A program made the translations under genes and the position numbers. The notes under the pieces are model-generated. The model was not told where the DNA came from. It did not search any database and was given only the letters and a program-made list of their open reading frames with translations. Shown piece by piece: positions 26,446 to 36,904 of a DNA stretch of 64,000 bases (position 1 is the stretch's first letter; every line of letters begins with the position of its first letter). This DNA comes from Dryas octopetala (Eukaryota > Streptophyta > Magnoliopsida > Rosales > Rosaceae): contig OY992832.1 of the NCBI GenBank assembly GCA_963921425.1, positions 11,407,249 through 11,471,248 of the forward strand, written 5' to 3'.

Positions 26446-27983
26446 ATGGAAGTATCCGTAGTGAGTGTTGCTATTGTGAGCATACTAATTACATGGGCAT
26501 GGAGGGTGCTGAATTGGGTGTGGTTGAGGCCTAAGAAACTGGAAGCATGCCTCAGGCAGCAAGGCCTCAAAGGCAATTCCTACCGTCTATTGTTTGGAGA
26601 CTTCAAGGAGAGCTCTATGATGCTTCAACAAGCAAAATCCAAGCCCATCAACCTCTCCACCTCCCATGATATAGCGCCACGTGTCTTCCCTTTTCTCCAT
26701 CACACGGTGAACACTTACGGTATATGTCAAATGTATTTAATTTTGTTTTGTTTTTTGATAATATTCCTTTCATTTTCACCTTCCTACTGATAGAATTAGA
26801 GCATCCAACCCAAAACCAATTGGCAATGGGTGGAGAGGCCCAAGAATTATAAGCACATATGCTAAGCTCTAGTTTTCCGATGTGGGACATTGCTCCACAT
26901 TACTCTCAACACCTACCAGGGGCTAGGCTGGCTAGCTATCACCATAGATGAATGCATTGGTTGGTCAAAATTTCAAATTACATTTACATAATAAATATTA
27001 CTTTTCTTCATTTTTCATTTTTCATTTTTTATTTTACATCCTTAAAAATGTCTACTTCTGTATTTGTGCATGTGTATTTTGGTAAGAATTCTAAAAAAAA
27101 TGCAGGTAAGAATTCTTTCATGTGGGTGGGCCCCATATCAAGGGTGAACATATCTTCAACAAGTATGATGATTTGAAAGATATCTTCAACAAGTATGATG
27201 ATTTTGAGAAGCCAGTAATGAACCCACTTCGTAGGTTGCTATCAACTGGTCTTCCAAACTATAAAGGTGAGAAATGGGCTAGACACCGAAAGATTATCAG
27301 CCCAGCATTCCATCTAGAGAAGCTAAAGGTATGATATTCTTACCCAGTATTCATCTAAGTTTCTAGAGATTTAGGGCCTGGCCCATTAGTAACATTCTGG
27401 ATTATTATGGGCAAAAAGATGATTTGATGTATGGGGATATGAGAAAATGTATGTCAATTAATCATACCCAACTTAAATGAAAACCAAAAACTAAAAATTA
27501 ATAAACAGTTTTTTTTTTCTTCAAGTTAATTTTTGTTTATGCATTCTTCTTCACAATTCCTTTCTCCATCATTTCTCTCATATATTTTCTCACTATCTCT
27601 TTAATTTAATACAAAAACGAAAAATGAAAATGTCACAAATTAATCAATTGCATTTAGATCACATTATCAATTTATATAACGTTGATAATGTTTGGTTTTT
27701 CATTTTTGCTAAATTAATTCCTTGTTTAATTGGTACAGCATATGTTACCGGCTAACATTTTACCAATGTTGTGATAAGATGATTAATGAATGGGAGAGGT
27801 TGGTGTCTAAAGAGAGTTCATGTGAATTGTGTGGTCTTGTCTTGATAATTTGACTGCCGATGTGCTTTCTCGAGCATCATTTGAAAGTACTTATGAAGAA
27901 GGAATGAAGATATTTCAACTCCTTAAAGAGCAAGAATAACTTACAGTGAAAACCATGCGAAGTGTTTACAATCTAGGATGTGG
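26446..27983 (+). pseudogene. CYP72A pseudogene 4 (exons 1-3 only)
   Basis: Exon 1 (26446-26719) is intact and nearly identical to exon 1 of the 36905 gene, promoter included. Exon 2 (27106-27328) is 223 instead of 218 nt. The stretch that should encode IMNPEE has been replaced by a 20-nt copy of sequence just downstream (ATCTTCAACAAGTATGATGA), shifting the frame by 5. Exon 3 (27739-27983) has an indel after MLPA giving a stop, a further deletion, and TAA within GAGCAAGAATAACTT. Exons 4 and 5 are missing; a cysteine-rich ORF occupies the next stretch. Intron 1 contains a solo LTR. Confidence 0.92.
26788..26911 (-). mobile_element. Solo LTR of a TRIM-type retroelement
   Basis: A 124-bp unit from TGATAGAATTAGAGC to ACTCTCAACA, flanked by perfect 5-bp duplications CCTAC (26783-26787 and 26912-26916). 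It shares CCAACCCAAAACCAATTGGC-type sequence and the CTCTCAACA end with the two-LTR element at 47516-47855. The strand is assigned by analogy with that element, whose primer site reads on the minus strand. It lies inside intron 1 of pseudogene 4. Confidence 0.8.
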
Positions 27984-28145
27984 GTAAAATTAAAAAAATT
28001 TCATTTGCTAATTTTTTTAATATTAATTGTTAGCTTATATATATTGTTAGCCTAGGTACATCGATTCTAGCATCTTAAGCTTTTGGGGTCTAATTAATTA
28101 TTATCTAACTTGTATGTCAGCACATCCACATCACTATCGTTAGAA

Positions 28146-28532
28146 ATGACTTCTTTCTCCAATCAAGCCTTTGATGAGAGCTCCAGGCGACCCATCAATG
28201 ACCCGATTTGTGAGTCGAGGTGTAAGTGCAATAGTCCCAATAATTATAATTCAAATTGCGTGGTTTGTACGACCTGGTTTCTATACAACCCAAAAATGCA
28301 ATACTGTATGTGTGATCGTGAAGGAAATGAACCACTATGCCACTATTGTTTAAAGCGGGAACTGCGCCTCCCAATACCTAAATACCTAGACCCAGTTCCA
28401 TGCATTTGTGAGAAGGGCATTCAACCATGTGCCGATTGTGAAGCCAAAGTGAATATCTCATATTACTTTAATTATAAGAATGTTTACGTGAACGTTCATG
28501 ATTCGCCTAAGGCCACCCGTGGGAACCACTGA
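28146..28532 (+). CDS. Cysteine-rich protein with three CxC-CxxC repeats, 128 aa, unrecognised
   Basis: The ORF starts MTSFSNQAFDESS and ends PKATRGNH. It has no signal peptide or membrane segment. Twelve of its cysteines fall into three successive units with one rule: C-x-C-x9-C-x2-C, C-x-C-x8-C-x2-C and C-x-C-x6-C-x2-C (cores CKC...CVVC, CMC...CHYC, CIC...CADC). Such spacing suggests metal binding, probably zinc; that is inference. A Tyr/Asn-rich tail follows. The ATG at 28146 is the only in-frame ATG upstream of the repeats, but the frame is open further upstream and an AG at 28119-28120 could be a splice acceptor, so it may be a downstream exon. AATAAA-like sequence follows at about 28560. 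It sits where exons 4-5 of the truncated P450 should be. Not recognised; it could be a gene fragment or part of a transposon. Confidence 0.5.
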   Translation: MTSFSNQAFDESSRRPINDPICESRCKCNSPNNYNSNCVVCTTWFLYNPKMQYCMCDREGNEPLCHYCLKRELRLPIPKYLDPVPCICEKGIQPCADCEAKVNISYYFNYKNVYVNVHDSPKATRGNH

Positions 28533-30348
28533 AGAATGTCATAGATGCATTCCCCCAACAAAATAAAATGTATCATCATTTCTTTATTATTGGGTGTTGT
28601 TGTTGTTAATTTTATTTACTTGAACTAGTCTTTGGTTGTTTTAGTATGGTTTCTTTTATATGTTTATCGTCGTTCGTATCATGATGCTAAAATGAATTGT
28701 GTTGTGTTTACTATTTTTATGCATTTCAAATATTCAATATACCAAACAACTTGAAAGACCGTTGGTAAGAGGAAATATAGAAATTATAATTTGAGTAATA
28801 AAATTATAAGTACAAATATATTCAATATTGACCTTATTTTAAAGATTTCATTCAAATAAAAATAATGATATAATTTTTTATAAATATTTAAGTTATAAAT
28901 TATAAATTAAACATCAGTTAATCAATATTACACATATTTTAAATAAATTTCAAATACTGAGACCCAAAAATGCGTCTCAGCACCATTGAAGATTAAATTA
29001 GATCTCAACACTATTTGAGACCCAAAATCACACAAAATGGGTCTCATTGTAGTAGAAGGCCCAATGTACGCAACACTTTAGGCCACTTTTTTTCAAATCT
29101 CCTACGTATATATAATGTCACAAAATTTTGAGTACTCGTACATAAATTTTGCCTATTGGTGACATACCGACTGATGATCCTTTTTGGATCCAGTCTCTCC
29201 AAATCTTACCTAAATTTTTAATATTGCACCACACCACACCACACCACATATCTTTTTAGGCCAGATATTTTTAATACACTAATCTTGATTTGATAGATTG
29301 CTTTTGTTTTTTGGTTTGAATATGTTAAATTGAATGCGTATAAGCTAAGCTTTTGACATATTTTCACACTCGTGCATTCTCTCTCTTTTCCTTCTAGATC
29401 TCAAGAATTTCTATTAATATATATATTCTTCCTAAGTAGAATTAATTCTAAAGTACCCTATAGAAACCAGTCGAAAAGATGGTATCGTTTGGAAATGCCC
29501 TAAGTTTTAAGATGTCTAACAACTTAAAGATAGAAAATCAGTCTATTTTCCTTTTGGCCATGACTAGATATCCTAATCCAATGGCGCGCGCCCCACATGC
29601 AAATTTTTAAATTTTTTTCTTTTTATGGATATGAAGAAGGTCCATAAAGAACAGAGGAATATGTAGAGTTATAACAATATATTAAGGTAAAATTCTAGAG
29701 TATGCGGACTCCTGAAAAGTAAAATTAAACAGTGCTTATACAACTAAATCTTTAGGTATAGAGTGACATTCAAACACAACAGACTAATCACTTTTCTTCC
29801 AGAACTTTTTCCTCTCGTCTCTTTCATATGCAACTTTTTCCTCCTATGCTTGCATAAAAAACAAGACCTCTCGAATGCCGCATTCTTTCTAAAGAGTAAG
29901 CTCTTTAATTTTAACCATTAGGGTATAAATTATTCTACCATATATGTGTATGTCAAAGGGTGTCTGTACCACAAATGAACTCTTACAATTACACTGCTCA
30001 ATGTGAAAGGAATTTGTGATTCGGAAATGAAATGACATAGCAACCACTGAAATTGAACGTAACAATTAATGTTTATACATATATCGCACCGCAAAGACCA
30101 TAAATATGTTGCGTGACTGATATGAATTAATATGTATATACGATATCTAGTAATGCTTTAATTCCCTGGCTAATTAAGTACACAAATTAAACAACAGGGC
30201 AGTGCTGAATACAGATGGATTTTGTGATAAACAAAATTGTTTCATTTTTAGTAAAACGTACAAAACTCAAATTGGAGTGGTTTGTTCCTGTTTTAAGTTA
30301 CGTAGTAATATGTGTTTCGCAATTTCTAAATCCAGACTGAGAAAATAA

Positions 30349-30372
30349 CTATAAAAGCAGCATGCATGCATT
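30349..30372 (+). promoter_or_regulatory. TATA box and RY-type motif of P450 gene 5
   Basis: CTATAAAAGC (30349-30358) is followed at once by GCATGCATGCATTTT. The same pair, with small changes, stands before the copies at 26446 and 36905 (CTATAAATGC), 44720 (CTATATAAGC) and 57669 (CCTATATATGG). CATGCATG is the RY element recognised by plant B3-domain factors. Conservation here may simply reflect recent duplication. Confidence 0.6.
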
Positions 30373-30390
30373 TTCATCCTTTCAAACAAA

Positions 30391-30392
<2 letters not shown>

Positions 30393-30447
<55 letters not shown>
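30393..30447 (+). repeat. (CT)n run in the leader of P450 gene 5
   Basis: About 27 CT units end 23 bp before the ATG. The run is in frame with the gene, so a naive translation shows a Leu-Ser tract ahead of MEVSVV; this is leader, not protein. Confidence 0.95.
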
Positions 30448-30453
<6 letters not shown>

Positions 30454-30469
30454 AACTGATAACACACTA

Positions 30470-32843
30470 ATGGAAGTATCAGTAGTCAGTGTTACACTGA
30501 GTGTTGCTATCGTGAGCATACTAACATGGGCATGGAGGGTGCTGAATTGGGTGTGGTTGAGGCCTAAGAAGCTTGAAAGATGTCTTAGGCAGCAAGGTCT
30601 TACAGGCAATTCTTATCGCCTTTTGTTTGGGGACTCCAAGCAGAGCTCTGTGATGCTTCAACAAGCAAAATCCAAGCCCATCAACCTCTCCACCTCCCAT
30701 GATATAGTGCCACGTGTCTTCCCTTTTCTCCATCAAACGGTGAACACTTACGGTATGTGAAATTAATGTTTTTCTAGGCATTTCTTTACCACCTTCATAA
30801 AAGGCTTATGATCACCATAGATGGATTATAATTTGTAATATATGTATATACATATATGTTTGCCAGTGTGTATATCTAATATTTAGCTGGCCTTAATGAC
30901 TAGAATGTTTTGGAAAAACTGGTTTTTATTAGCTATTGTTCCATTTTAGAACATACTCGTTATAACTCTCCTTAATTTTAAAATTACAGGGGTATAATTT
31001 AGTAAAATAAGGCATGTGTGCGTTTGCATCAAATTAATTTCAAATCAATTTACATGTTATCAACGTTTCCTTAAGTAAAATAAGGCATGTGTTTGCATCA
31101 AATTTTTACATATCCCAAAAATTTCTACTACAGCATTTGTATCTGTATATATACTCTATATACTCTATTCTGGCTATGGGTACAGGGTATTGTGTGTATA
31201 AATCTTATAAAGTTATAACTTCCATAAGCAAAAAAAAATAAAAATACAGGTAAAAATTCTTTCAGTTGGATGGGCCCAGTACCACGTGTGAACATCATGA
31301 ATCCAGAAGATTTGAAAGATATCTTCAACAAATATGAAGATTTTCAGAAGCCAGTATCAAACCCACTTCTGAAGTTGCTAGTAAATGGTGTTGTCGGCTA
31401 TGAAGGTGAGAAATGGGCTAAACACAGAAAGATTCTCAACCCAGCATTCCATTTAGAGAAGCTAAAGGTATGATACTCTTGCCTGCAGTATTCATCTATG
31501 TTTTTTTATTTCTTTTTTCATGTGTTCTTTTCATCAAATCCCCTGTTTCACTGATATAGTGTATGCTGCCGGTATTTTATGAAAGTTGTGGTGTGATGAT
31601 TAATGAATGGGAGAGCTTGGTGTCCGAAGAAGGTTCATATGAGTTGGATGTGTGCCTTCATCTTCGACATTTGACACGTGATGTGATTTCTAGAACAGCA
31701 TTTGGAAGTAATTATGAAGAAGGAAGGACAATATTTCAACTCCTAACAGAACAAGGACAACTTGTAATGAAAATTATGCAAAGTGTTTACATTCCAGGAT
31801 GGAGGTACATTAAATTAAAATTCAATTCAATAATTTGGTGTTCAGCTAGTAACTCTAGTTAGAGTTCAAATTGCATGAAAAATGTGCTTGTCGTCTTCAT
31901 TTCTTCACAAAACCATTGAATTAAGTACTATTTTTATATAGGTTTCTACCAACTAAGCTGAACAAGAGGGTGAAGGAAATTGAAAGTGAAATAAAAGGTA
32001 TAGTCAAGGGGATTATAAACAAAAGAGAAGAGGCGATGAAGGCAGGTGAAGCCACTAAAGAAGACTTATTAGCTATACTTCTGGAATCCAACTTCAAAGA
32101 AATTCAGAAACATGGGAACAACAAAAAGGTTGGGATGAGTATTGAAGAAGTGATTGCGGAGTGTAAGCTGTTTTACGGGGCGGGGCAGGAGACCACTGCA
32201 GTGTTGCTTGTTTGGACAATGGTTTTACTAAGCCAGAATCTGAAATGGCAAGTTCGTGCAAGAGATGAGGTTCTACAAGTCTTTGGAAGCAACAAACCAG
32301 ACTATGAAGGGCTAAGTCACCTAAAAGTTGTAAGTATTTTATAAAATACTTGCACAACAAAAAAGAGGTCTTTATTTAGTCACCTAAGTTGACCTTGAGT
32401 GTATAATTTACCTGCAGGTAAACATGATTTTACTTGAAGTTCTTCGACTATACCCAGCAGCTGTTGCGCTTAATCGAGCCACTCACAAAAAAACACAAAT
32501 TGGAAAATTGACATTACCAGCTGGAGTCGAACTCACCTTGCCCATACTGCTTGTTCACCATGACAAAGAACTGTGGGGTGAAGATGCAGAGGAGTTCAAG
32601 CCAGAGAGGTTTTCGGAAGGAGTTTCAAAGGCAACAAAGGGCCAACTTTCATTTTTCCCTTTTGGAGGGGGTCCTCGGATTTGCATTGGAACAAACTTTA
32701 CTATGTTGGAAGCAAAAATGGCCTTGGCATTGATTTTACAATACTTTACCTTTGAGGTCTCTCCATCCTATGCTCATGCTCCTATCAATATTTTAACTCT
32801 TCAACCACAATTTGGTGCTCATATCATTCTACATAAGCGTTGA
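30470..32843 (+). CDS. CYP72A: CYP72A cytochrome P450, intact, 519 aa (gene 5)
   Basis: Exons 30470-30752, 31250-31467, 31560-31804, 31942-32329 and 32418-32843 join without interruption. The start was placed at the ATG of [13 protein letters not shown], which aligns with the other copies, rather than the in-frame extension through the (CT)n run. I-helix reads [14 protein letters not shown] (AGQETT near 329), ExxR near 385, PERF present, heme loop [17 protein letters not shown] with Cys about 467; the Q-to-T change two residues after the Cys is unique in the array. The linker helix is altered ([16 protein letters not shown]). Introns 1, 3 and 4 are 497, 137 and 88 bp: the right-group pattern (long first, short third and fourth). 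The substrate is unknown. Confidence 0.94.
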
Positions 32844-34854
32844 TGAGTACTTCTGAATTATAACCCTTCATATTAATAATGTAGGTTGATCAGCCATTGT
32901 TTAACTACAGATAAATGTAGCAAAAGGGTACTAGATATATTATATATATACATATATATTTCATAGCTCCTATACATAATGTTGCATAATGTTCCAATCA
33001 ATGATCTTCTCTGGATCCAGTACTCCATCCGAATCTTACCTAAATTTTCAATACATCAGATCGTGTGGTCATATTGTTTTATTTTTTTTTTAATATGTTA
33101 AACTAAATACGATGCCGTTTAAAGTTGAGTTTTTCCCATTTCTTCTCTCTCCTAAAATCTCTTAAAACTACACCTATCAAACACCAAAAGGAATGGGAGT
33201 TTTGGGAAGGAAAAATTGCATATCATCCTTGAGCAGATAACAAACAAATCCATGTAAGCTCTGGTTTGAGCAAGAGATATATATACTTACCCTTTTCTCT
33301 TGAACACCAGGAAATAAGATTGGGACCAAAAAATACACAACACCCAGATCTCCTGTCAAAAGGTCAACCAGCTCATTCATCGACCTGCATCACAATTGTA
33401 ATTACCATGACTAAGGGTGCGTTCTACATATCTGAGAATACGTTTAACTGTTTTCAAATGGGCATTTCTAGGAGAATGCCCAGAGCAATGTCAGGCCTTG
33501 TCCAAGTTAAGTATTAAAGAGAAACAGCAACTGATCGACCTGTATTCGGCAGACTGTGTATAAGCCTCAGCAAGACATATCAATCAAGCTTGGTGCGCGC
33601 GCCCTGCGAGCAGAAATGTATAAAAAAAACCATTGAATAGGCATCAGGAGGCCAAGTGTGATGGTGAACGAAAAACAGCCTCTTTGTGTGTTGCCAAGTG
33701 GCAGTAGTGATGTTAAGCAATGGACACGTATATGTAAGGATCATGTGGCACAAAAGAATTATTTGACATGTGGATAAGTGGGTACCTAATTGGCTGGCAT
33801 GTGGCTAGATGAGGTCTAAGAGATTGACACCTAATATTAAGGTCAAATGACACTTTTGGTTCTGTAGTTTCAGTTATTTAATTTCTACTTTCGTGACGTC
33901 CCGTATTTTCAATTTTGACAATATTAGTAATGTACTTTTTGAACAATCGCAATTAAGTTTAAAAAGTTGAGCTTGTCTATTTTGAAGACATATATTTGAC
34001 GTACATGGCACGCACATGTTTGATTTATGCATTATGAGCATTTTGGACATTTCCGCCTTGAATAAATGAGATTAATGCGCATGCTAAGTTTGATTTTTGT
34101 TTTCAAAATAGACGAGGTTAACATTTTAGACTTGATTGTAATTGTTATGAAGTGCAGGATTAAAATCATCAAAAATAAAACTACAAGACAGAAGTGAAAC
34201 ATGATTAAAATTACAGGGACTAAGAGTGTAATTTGACCTAAAATTAATGATGGGTAAAGCCATAGGATTGAATAAGGAGAAGAGGGCAAGTGGAAGCCAA
34301 GGTGTCATATTGCATGAAAATGAGCGCATTTGTGGTGAGGGTGGGTGGGTTAATAGGTTAGGACTTAGGGTTAGACTAGGTTCATCTTCAATTCCCTACA
34401 ATGTAATAATAATATGCTCATTTGTGTTTCTAAGTGGCAATGCTGATGTTCATTGAGCAATTGACACATTGATCGATCCGAGCAAGGATGATGTGACTCA
34501 AATTAAGAAATATGACATGTGCATGTAGAAGTGAGTAGCTAATTGGTCGACATGTGGCTATATGAGGTCTCAAAGGTTGACCTGCACTCAGAGGCGGAGC
34601 CAGCTAATTAAGGCCCACAAGGGTCACTGACCCTTCTGACTCCATCCTCTCCTCTTAGTTTTTAGGTTTTGATTTTAACCCTTCCTCTATTATTTAGCAT
34701 TATTTCAGCTAATAAGAACCACCTACAACATAAATTGCCTATTTAATTAATTAAGATTTTATGGCTTAGTTTGAAATTTTGTGGATATTAATTTATGGAG
34801 GATTTTACATTTCTTATTTGTGAGATTTGAGAGGTATTGTAATACTTGAAAGTG

Positions 34855-35010
34855 TTAAATTTTAATATGTTGGAAGCAAAAATGGCCTTGTCATTGATTT
34901 TGCAACACTTTATCTTTGATCTCTCGATCTCCATCCTATTCTTATGCTCCTCACGAAGTTGTAACCCTTGGACCACAATTGGTGCTCATATCATTTTACA
35001 TAAACGTTGA
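34855..35010 (+). pseudogene. CYP72A exon-5 relic (after gene 5)
   Basis: Only the last third of exon 5 survives, from ATGTTGGAAGCAAAAATGGC to CATTTTACATAAACGTTGA. It matches the sequence after the heme loop of the intact genes but has indels (for example an extra CTCGAT in the LSPSYAHAP-coding part). No upstream exon is attached. Confidence 0.88.
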
Positions 35011-35461
35011 TATGTTCTGAATTACATAATCATAGTTTAAATTATATATGTAATGCTTTTGTATCGATGGCTTGATCTATATAAGGGTTAGAGAAAAATA
35101 AATTTAGTAAAAAGTTATCAAATTTCAATAAATGTGACTAAAAGTTATCAAATTTAACTCTCTTTAAATCTTGCGTTAATAGCTAGACTGCTTTTGTTTT
35201 TTGTTTGAATATGTTAAATTGAATGCGTATGAGCTGAATTTTTTTGCCATTTCATGACACTCTCGTGCATTTCTCTCTTTTCCTTTTAGATCTCAAGAAA
35301 CTCTATAAACCACACAGAAAGCAAATTAAAGCACCTATATGTACAAGATAGTAAATCAGTCTATTTTCCTTTTGGCCGTGACTAGATATCATAATCCAAT
35401 GGCGTCCCAAAGGACTCCTTGTACACAGAAATTTCTATTTCTTCTATATATATTTTTTCTT

Positions 35462-35856
35462 GGGATTAATACCATTTTGCTCCCCCGACTATTACACTTG
35501 TATCAGTTTGCTCCCCAGACTTCTAATTTGGAAAATTAAGGACTCTGACTTTTTCAATTTTGCTAATTGAGGTTCTTTTGTCAATTTACACATTTTTTAT
35601 CCAAATCTTTGAGGGCAAAATGGTCCCTTCCAATTAGATCTTATCATTTTTTCCTCATGCATCATTTTTCCTTTTTTATTTCTTGCTAAATTTTGCTTGA
35701 TCATCTTGACATTTTAGATGAAAAATGTAAAAATTGACGGAATAACCTTAATTGGCAAAATTGAAAAAGTCAGGGTCCTTAATTTTCCAAATTAGAAGTC
35801 TGGGGAGCAAACTGATACATGTGTAATAGTCTGGGGAGCAAAATGACATTAATCCC
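35462..35856. mobile_element. Mutator-like MITE with 9-bp target duplication
   Basis: The ends GGGATTAATACCATTTTGCT and AGCAAAATGACATTAATCCC are inverted repeats and the arms extend well inward (CAGACTTCTAATTTGGAAAA pairs with its inverse near 35790). Perfect 9-bp flanks TTTTTTCTT lie at 35453-35461 and 35857-35865. It is 395 bp with no ORF. The 9-bp duplication is the Mutator hallmark; the T-rich flank weakens the test slightly. Confidence 0.8.
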
Positions 35857-36823
35857 TTTTTTCTTTTCTGGATATAAAGAAGGTTGATAAAGAACCGAGG
35901 AATTTACTGAGTTATAACAATAAAGGTAGAATTCTAGAGTATGCCGACTCCTGAAATGTGATTAGTGTCTAGTAAGTTCTGGGTCCAATCATAGCATCAT
36001 TTATGGTTAAAGTAAATTAGTAAAAAGCCACAAAAAATTTGTAAGTTTCACTCAAAAATTTATCTAAAAGATCTATTTATTTTAAAGTCACAAAAAGTGG
36101 CTTAAAACTAAATTTTTTTCCTGACGCTATATGTAAAACTCACAGAATTACACTTTATCTTATTATAATACAGTATGTAAAAAATTTCACTTTATTTTAT
36201 TATGATGCAATAATATGTAACTTTATAATTTTGTAAAATTATACTTTATTTGAATGATAAAGTATTGTTTTAAGGTTTAAACATTTAGAGTTTAGGTTTT
36301 ATGACTTCATATTTAGAGTTTTAGGGCTTTAGCCCTAAATTCTAAAGACTAAACCCTTAGCTGTCAAAAGAATTCAAAAATTAATTTAACTAAAACTTGG
36401 ATATGCTTGAATACCTAATTAACTTAGGTATGCATGAGTTTAAATAGTATTAGATGCTCTATACTTGATTTTTCTTGAATTGTGGATTAAAAATATTTGT
36501 TTTGGCTTAAAAATAAATAGATTAAAAATTTGGATTTATGACTAAAAAATATTATAATATGTTGTGACCTATTAATAGAGAACTTTTGGGTAATATTTTC
36601 ATGTGTTAGAGCTGAACTCACTTCCAGTTCTGGATATTGTTGCTGCACCAAGAAAACCGCCCCAAACTAGTACACACAGCAGCAGGGCAGTGCTGAATAC
36701 TGATGGATTTTGAGATGACCAAATTGTTCCATATTTAGTAAAAGATTGGAGTATTGGTTTGTTCCCGTAAATTATGTAATAATATGTGTTTGAAACATTT
36801 CTAATTCGAGACTCAGAAAATAA

Positions 36824-36847
36824 CTATAAATGCAGCATGCATGCATT
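36824..36847 (+). promoter_or_regulatory. TATA box and CATGCATG motif of P450 gene 6
   Basis: CTATAAATGC followed by GCATGCATGCATTTT, about 75 bp before the ATG. The 26367 promoter is the same to within a few bases. Confidence 0.6.
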
Positions 36848-36904
36848 TTACTCCTTTCAAATAAAATTCCCCTCTCACTCTCTCTCTGACTGATCGATCA
36901 CACA

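Larger units (their letters stand above)
28533..30469. other. Spacer before P450 gene 5
   Basis: AT-rich. A (CCACA)n stretch lies at 29225-29247. Segments at about 29290-29900 recur near 35190-35950 and 55970-56640 (GAATATGTTAAATTGAATGCG is one anchor, shown here in part). The distal module seen before genes 2 and 3 recurs at 29990-30110. A TATA box and (CT)n run precede the gene. No other gene seen. Confidence 0.6.
32844..36904. other. Spacer between P450 genes 5 and 6
   Basis: It begins with a block shared with the spacers after genes 6 and 8 (33510-33600: GACCTGTATTCGGCAGA; 33700-33850; 34480-34580: TCAAATTAAGAAAT). That block ends in a P450 exon-5 relic (34855-35010). A Mutator-like MITE follows at 35462-35856. 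From about 36320 it is the duplicated 5' flank shared with pseudogene 4. TATA-like CTATAAATGC lies at 36824-36833. No independent gene seen. Confidence 0.65.

Noticed and set aside
30362-30469. N-terminal extension of P450 gene 5 (and likewise 57531-57668 of gene 9)
   Set aside because: The extra residues are a Leu-Ser tract from (CT)n. The family start MEVSVV aligns across all copies and sits right after the run.
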